Source: Xiphophorus maculatus
Taxonomy: Eukaryota; Chordata; Actinopteri; Cyprinodontiformes; Poeciliidae
DNA: 64,000 bases
Assembly (NCBI RefSeq): GCF_002775205.1
Contig: NC_036443.1
Coordinates: forward strand, 11,089,698 to 11,153,697
Direction of reading: 5' to 3'
Every line of letters starts with the position of its first letter. Positions within the stretch are counted from its first letter, which is position 1. A program made the translations under genes and the position numbers. Below are positions 58,481 to 64,000 of this stretch, piece by piece. The notes below the pieces were generated by a model. That model saw nothing but the letters and a program-made list of their open reading frames with translations. It was not told where the DNA came from and ran no database searches.

Positions 58481-60899
58481 ATCCTGAATATGATAAAGGC
58501 AAGAAAAACATGCCATTCAAGTAAAGGTAGTTACATGTTAATCTTCAAAAGCAATAGAACAGCAGTAGAAAAGTTGAAATCAATTAAAACTGTGACAAAC
58601 ATTCCCCTGACAGCACCCAGGTTTTATATGCAACTAGGGAAGTGAAGAGGGAAGAGAGGAGAACGGATGTAAATGCATCTCCAGTTGGTCAACAAGTTAA
58701 GCTCTGGGTAAAATATTGAAATAAAACCGTAAATAGATATCAAACATGCACACTACAATTGATTATATACTTTGTGGAAAAGCCTGCTTTGGTTGTGACA
58801 ACTTAACGTGTCTCCTACATTGAGAATCAGTTATCACATGAATTACTCAGGCGTGATTTGGACCTATTCTTCCACATAGATGCTTTCAGATCTTAAATGA
58901 TCTGAAGTTCCTCTCAGTTCCTTCCACAGACGTTTAGCTAGACGTGCTTTACTTTCACTTTTAAATGCAACATGCAAACACTCATGAGCAGATAACTGGC
59001 TAAACAACCATGGCAGAGTAACTAAGGATCCCTTTTCACACTTGCAACATTAGGAATCGTTATTCAGTTAGTAACTTGGAATACAAAGTTCTATAATCTG
59101 ATATTAAATTTATTCTAACGGTCAAGTTCTGTCATTTTCTTTTGTGACAAACTGTCTGTTGGTGAGTTCAATCTGCAAATGCTTCCTTTTCTGATCCCGA
59201 ATGCTCCAGGCATTGCCTAAAATAAAAGCTACCAGATTTAACTGACGTGTGTTGACGTTCAAAGTTAGCTATTATCAGTGTCAGTAGTGTTTTTAACATT
59301 AAGACAGAAGGAGCAGGGAGACGTAAGAACCCGTAAAGGAAACTGTATTTTTTAGATGTGGTTTAGGTCATAAGAGAGTTAGACTTTTAGGATGAGTCTC
59401 TGTTTCATCTGTTTGACCTTTCGACCTTTATCTGCCATGGACAGGCCCTGTAACTGTAACTGTCGATATCCTTTTGAAAATCTCAGGGTTAAGCAAGAGA
59501 CGTAAAAGCTACACACGAAAAGCGCTGTCTTGTTACGCGAGCTGTACTAATGGTGCTACACACTAATGCAACAAATGCAGCTTGAAATGTCAGCTCTGTA
59601 ATCATTTTGTCTTTTTGGAAAACATTATGAAACCCTGGCCTTTTTATTTGTACTTTTGGAAGTGCATTTATAATTATTTTTAATGCAAATTACACAGTCT
59701 GGATCTGTGCAATTTACTATGCCTTATAAAGTGACTAGACAGAACCTGGTATCTGAAAGTCAAAGTTTATAAAACGGCTACAGAGTTTTGAACGGCACAT
59801 TATCTGAATGTTATTAATGTGTGTATGGTTTTGCAACAAATTTCAACATTGTCAGTCAAGTTGCTCTCTAGAAATGTTCAGAAATTCTAATATGTTTCTA
59901 AATGTTTCGTTACATTTCTGTCTCCCATGACATTCAGAGCAGTAAACCTGAATCAACCGGAATCGCCCTAAAACGAGTTACAAAAAGTAAAATGCTTGTA
60001 ACGAGGTGATACATCTCAAAGCATACATAAAATATCCTGTCAATTTTTGCTTCTGTTTTGATTCACCATCTGGAATTCTATTTTTTATGCTACATTTCAA
60101 AGTAAAAGTAAACAAACATGCAGTCACTTTCATTATTTTGGCTTAACAAGCCAGATAAAAATGGCTTACGCATTTGCGGAAACTCTCTGTGTTTAGGTGA
60201 TTAAATATCTAGTGAGACATGAGACTTGTAGTGAAGGACACGTTCTGGAGTAAAGTGGCTCCAAACACAGCAAGAAGACAACACTTTGATGATATGTAGC
60301 TGTTTACTTTCATTCATGCTCCAAATGATCGGGGGGTGTCAATTAGCTGAGGGGAAAGTAGATAATTAAAAGCACTAGAAAGGGCCAACTACACTTTGAA
60401 ATTTCATTAAAGGACTCTTTGATGAGGAAATCTTAATTGGAGTTGTAAAGTTTTTTTCACTTCAGGGTTCACAGATTGTCTGCGTTGACAATTTACAGGC
60501 AAAATAACAAAGGCTGCAATTTTAAGATGTTACCAGTCCTCTGAATTGCGGCAATGCACCTCAGTGGTCAACATCTGGTTTGCAATAGCAAGCATCATTA
60601 ACACATCAAACAATCCAGGTTTTGGCAGAAAAGAAGACAAACAGAGGGATAGAGGAGAGAAACCGGAAAAAATGCAGCAATGGTGTGGAAAAATAAATAT
60701 AGAAAAACTACTGTTCTTCCTTGTATTCTAGTTTTTGTATTTATAGGGGACCAGAAATGTGTGTAATTGAGCTGCAAGCCATCTGGACTGAGTTAGGAAT
60801 AAAGCTGCTGAGAACCTTTTCCAAGGTAAATAGGTATCCTCCCAAGAAACAGAGATCATAATGGATACATTACTGGATGAAACACAGATACACTCAGCA

Positions 60900-61120
60900 C
60901 CAACAAGCAAAAGTCAAGAGAATTTAGAGAGAGGCCAATTAACTTAACATCCATATTTGTGGACTATGGGAGGAAGATGGGGTAGCAGATTGAGAACCCA
61001 CACATGCAATTGCAAAAAAAAGCACACTCAATGCAGAAAAATCCTGATCTGAATTCAAACACAAAGATTTTGATCCAGTGCAACACCGCTAGCAACTACT
61101 CCACTGTGCAGTCTATATTA
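60900..61120. repeat. Diverged copy of the 42.6-kb dispersed repeat
   Basis: gaatttagagagaggccaat, tggactatgggaggaaga and gagaacccacacatgcaat align in order with the copy at 42,725-42,840, with many substitutions. Confidence 0.55.
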
Positions 61121-64000
61121 GTAATCAGTTCAATGGAAATGGGACATTAAGTTGCAATAAATCTTCATGTCCAACAATACCACTCCTAGCATCTGTCAGT
61201 CTGATTTTCAAACTCACCTTTGTGATTTAAGCCTGAGGCTTTTTCTACTGCCAAACAGCGAAACAAAAGACATTTGTTACAGTAAAGGCTTGAAGCTGCT
61301 TCAACAAATTGCCTCTTTGGTTTTTAAAGTGCACTGGATTCAAATAAAAGTGGATAATTTCTTTTGACATTCAGGAAGTGCCATTTTACAATCCCTGTCA
61401 CTTAATGCAGCAATTTGACAGAAACGTAGAAGAAAACAGAGTAAGAGTTAAGCTGCTGTGCCACACGCTGTTCCATCATCGTTCACGCTACGCAATTCAC
61501 AGTGTACTTAATGCAAGTCTGAGTAATGCGAGAGTCATTACTTTTGTTTGTCTTTGGGGCTCACTTGTGGATTTATTCACTATTGCTTTTGTGCTTTCTC
61601 TATAGCTTTTCATAACTGTGACAACCTTCAGATGTAATATTCGTGAGAAGAGGAATACCGTGAAGATTATTTCATAGCTTTCACTGCCTACATCCTGTCT
61701 CATGAAGTCGCTCCTATCCAAAAGAAAACTTAAAGTTAAAAGTACACCAATGTTTTCCTGTAGGATTATTAAACCCTGGATATTTTTGCATTGTAAAATG
61801 CACAAAACACGTCGTATCGTATAAGGATTTAATAAGCTAGACCAATACAAGTATCAAATAAAAATTAAATGGAAAAGGGACATGTTTGTTTATTTATTTT
61901 TTTTTTTTTACAAGCAAAAGCTAGAAATTCTGGTGTGCATTCATATTCAGGCCCCTGAATTAATCTTTTCTAGAATCACCTTCAGCTGCAGCTTAAGCTG
62001 TATGCCTTTTGGGGTATATTTTTAAATAAATAAATATATAAATGTATATAAATTCCTACTCTTATCAGCAAAATAACCCACACTGGTGGTGTTTGGTGGG
62101 CTTCATTGCACAGAGAACAGCTATCTTGATAGTTAAATGATTCTAGTTTCTTATATATATATTTTTTTAAAAATCACCAGGAAATATACTGAAGTTTGTG
62201 GCAAATCATGGGAAAGCTCAAGTGCAAAAAGGAGAACCAAGAAAGACAGAAAGAAATCAGAACTTTGCCTAAATTTTCAGCTTATGAGCCAAAAAAAAAA
62301 AAAAAAAAAAAAAAATCAATGGGCAAAATCTGCTGCTGTTTTATAGCTGCCTTAAAAGCAGTGTCTTTAAAGTGTGCAACAATAAAAACTCTCAATTAAT
62401 GAAGATTTAGGAAGACTGAAACATGAGCTGCGATGCGGCTCCTCCTGTTCCTCGCCAGTTCAGGAGAAAAACGGGAACATAAATAGACGTATCTTCCTTC
62501 ACAACAAATTCTGCAGAGTTAGATCAACACTATTTAAAACTCTGAAAAGATTTAAATTAACACCAATTCTGATAAGGACCAAATAGACTCGGCATATACT
62601 GTATATGTGTTGTTGAGTGTCATAAGTGTTGATTTGCTGCAGAATTTGCTGTGTCAGTGCCTCCTAAATGCAACTGTGTGTGCATGAGTCACATTCTGGT
62701 CAATGCTCAGCATTAAACATTGGCTTATTGTCTATGCCTCCAATAAAATCACTTTTATGTCAAACAAGTACACAAGAAAACCTTATTGACATGGGCATTT
62801 TCTCTTTTAAGCTCACGCCCTTTCAGTTTAACCCTCATATAACCAACCTTTAACATCTCAACAACCAATTTCCTTTTGTTCTCTCTCATCCCTCTTTTAA
62901 TTGCAGAACTGATCCACTAAGCTTAACGTTCCTTGACCTTGTAAGTCAACCAAAGTCCCCTTTTATCAAGCTTTTATTAGTGGTTGATTACTGTCACAGC
63001 CTGCAGGGGCTGGTAGGCTTTGGCCTTCATTAAAGGTCTGAGTCACGCAAATGAGGGTACGAGGGCTGCCAGGAGTCTGCTGAGATATTTAACCATCACA
63101 GTGGGAACGATACATATTTATCTAATGCATGTTCTGTCCTGCTCCCCATCCAGCCCTTTTTGTTTATAGTTCAAATCCTCCAGTCTTGCTGGAGTCGAGC
63201 GAAAATGTCGCTGCAACAATATCTCCTGACAGCAGGTCGTGTTTTTCTGCGTGATCCAAAACGATAGCGTTGCTCTCCGCCTCATTTCATGGGTGATATT
63301 TTCTTTGAAAAGAATGATTCATTGTCGTTCTGATGACATCTCTGCTTGAAGCCGTGCAATCCACCGAGCAGTGCCTGGCAGAAACTTATTTCTTTTCTTT
63401 TTTTCTTTTTATTTATTTCTTTTTTATTCAGTTTTGTGAGTATATTCCCACTTGGAAAAATTCCCTAAAACTGTGACAGAACCAGCCTGTCATGGCCGAC
63501 GCCAACAGAGAAAAAACATGAACCGTGGAGTGGTTTTCAGAAGCTGAATTGTGACTTTGATTATTCAGTATTTGAGGCCATGTGTGACCTCACAGTCATA
63601 GTTAATAATTAAACTGATTGTCATTTTGTGCTGCAGGCTTACAATCACTAATCTTAAACCCAGAATCCATCAGTAAGTGTGTGGTGCCGTGTTTACAGCA
63701 GCCAGCAGTTCAGCTCAGAGGTCTACACAAACTCTCATATAGTTATTATTTGTTAATTTCACTCATTTTAACCACATGGACAAAATAAAGAAAAGTTTTA
63801 CGGTCAGACGAATTTGGTCACAATCAAGCTGTCAAACAAAGGAACACTGCACCAACGCCAGGTAACCTACTAATTTTAGTAATACCTATAATTTCTAATA
63901 GGAATAATGGAAATTGGTCTAGTCAAAATTATGCCTGTAACATTTTATGGGCTACAAAAAACTTGATAAGGCACATTTATGTAGATATTAGTTGGAGTAA

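Larger units (their letters stand above)
53225..64000. other. KAZN intron towards the N-terminal exons
   Basis: The exon beginning at 53,224 needs an upstream exon ending in phase 1, which I could not find in this stretch, so it is intron running off the window. It contains the repeats listed separately and a perfect 13-bp hairpin (53,518-53,530 and 53,536-53,548, 5-nt loop). A GC-richer patch at 55,000-55,140 has an open frame but no recognisable protein. A 25-nt poly-A run lies at 62,291-62,315. Confidence 0.6.

Overview
This window looks like a piece of a teleost fish nuclear genome. It is AT-rich, its genes are split by GT-AG introns, it has no bacterial-style gene packing, and it carries several dispersed repeats typical of ray-finned fish. 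The gene neighbourhood (pancreatic elastase/chymotrypsin-C family, then TMEM51, then KAZN) matches the conserved order around human 1p36.21. I did not try to name the species.

Layout. 1-9,600: no recognised protein gene. There is a possible housekeeping promoter with a spliced first exon on the minus strand (5,424-5,760), a nested fold-back repeat (6,905-7,022) and fragments of an old DNA transposon (7,260-9,290). 9,610-22,700: a cluster of pancreatic serine proteases with four loci. A complete 8-exon CELA2-like gene lies on the minus strand (9,673-12,093) and is divergent from a complete 8-exon CELA2/CTRC-like gene on the plus strand (13,566-16,017). Two dead relatives follow on the plus strand: a truncated, frameshifted copy (17,531-18,796) and a copy with all eight exons but several stops and broken sites (19,278-22,691). 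Upstream of the first dead copy is a decayed second copy of the minus-strand gene's promoter, so the duplicated unit probably included the whole divergent promoter.

22,700-36,560: TMEM51 on the minus strand (two coding exons, 25,527-27,538) with a possible non-coding first exon near 31,135-31,330, then a repeat-bearing spacer with an hAT-like relic and a long (TA)n tract. 36,567-64,000: the 3' part of KAZN (kazrin) on the minus strand. Twelve coding exons run from the coiled coil (53,224) through three SAM domains to a C-terminal PDZ-type tail (36,567), giving about 626 residues. There is an alternative short-isoform ending at 48,413 and a possible extra in-frame 28-codon cassette exon (51,263-51,346). 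The N-terminal exons of KAZN lie beyond 64,000, so 53,225-64,000 is intron.

The two intact proteases would be secreted as zymogens by the exocrine pancreas. TMEM51 is a two-pass membrane protein with PY motifs. Kazrin is a cytoskeleton/junction-associated scaffold. The three gene groups are linked by position, not by a shared pathway. I found no sign of a novel defence or mobile system. The most interesting items are the fossil divergent promoter, the KAZN cassette exon and the unidentified promoter/exon near 5.5 kb.
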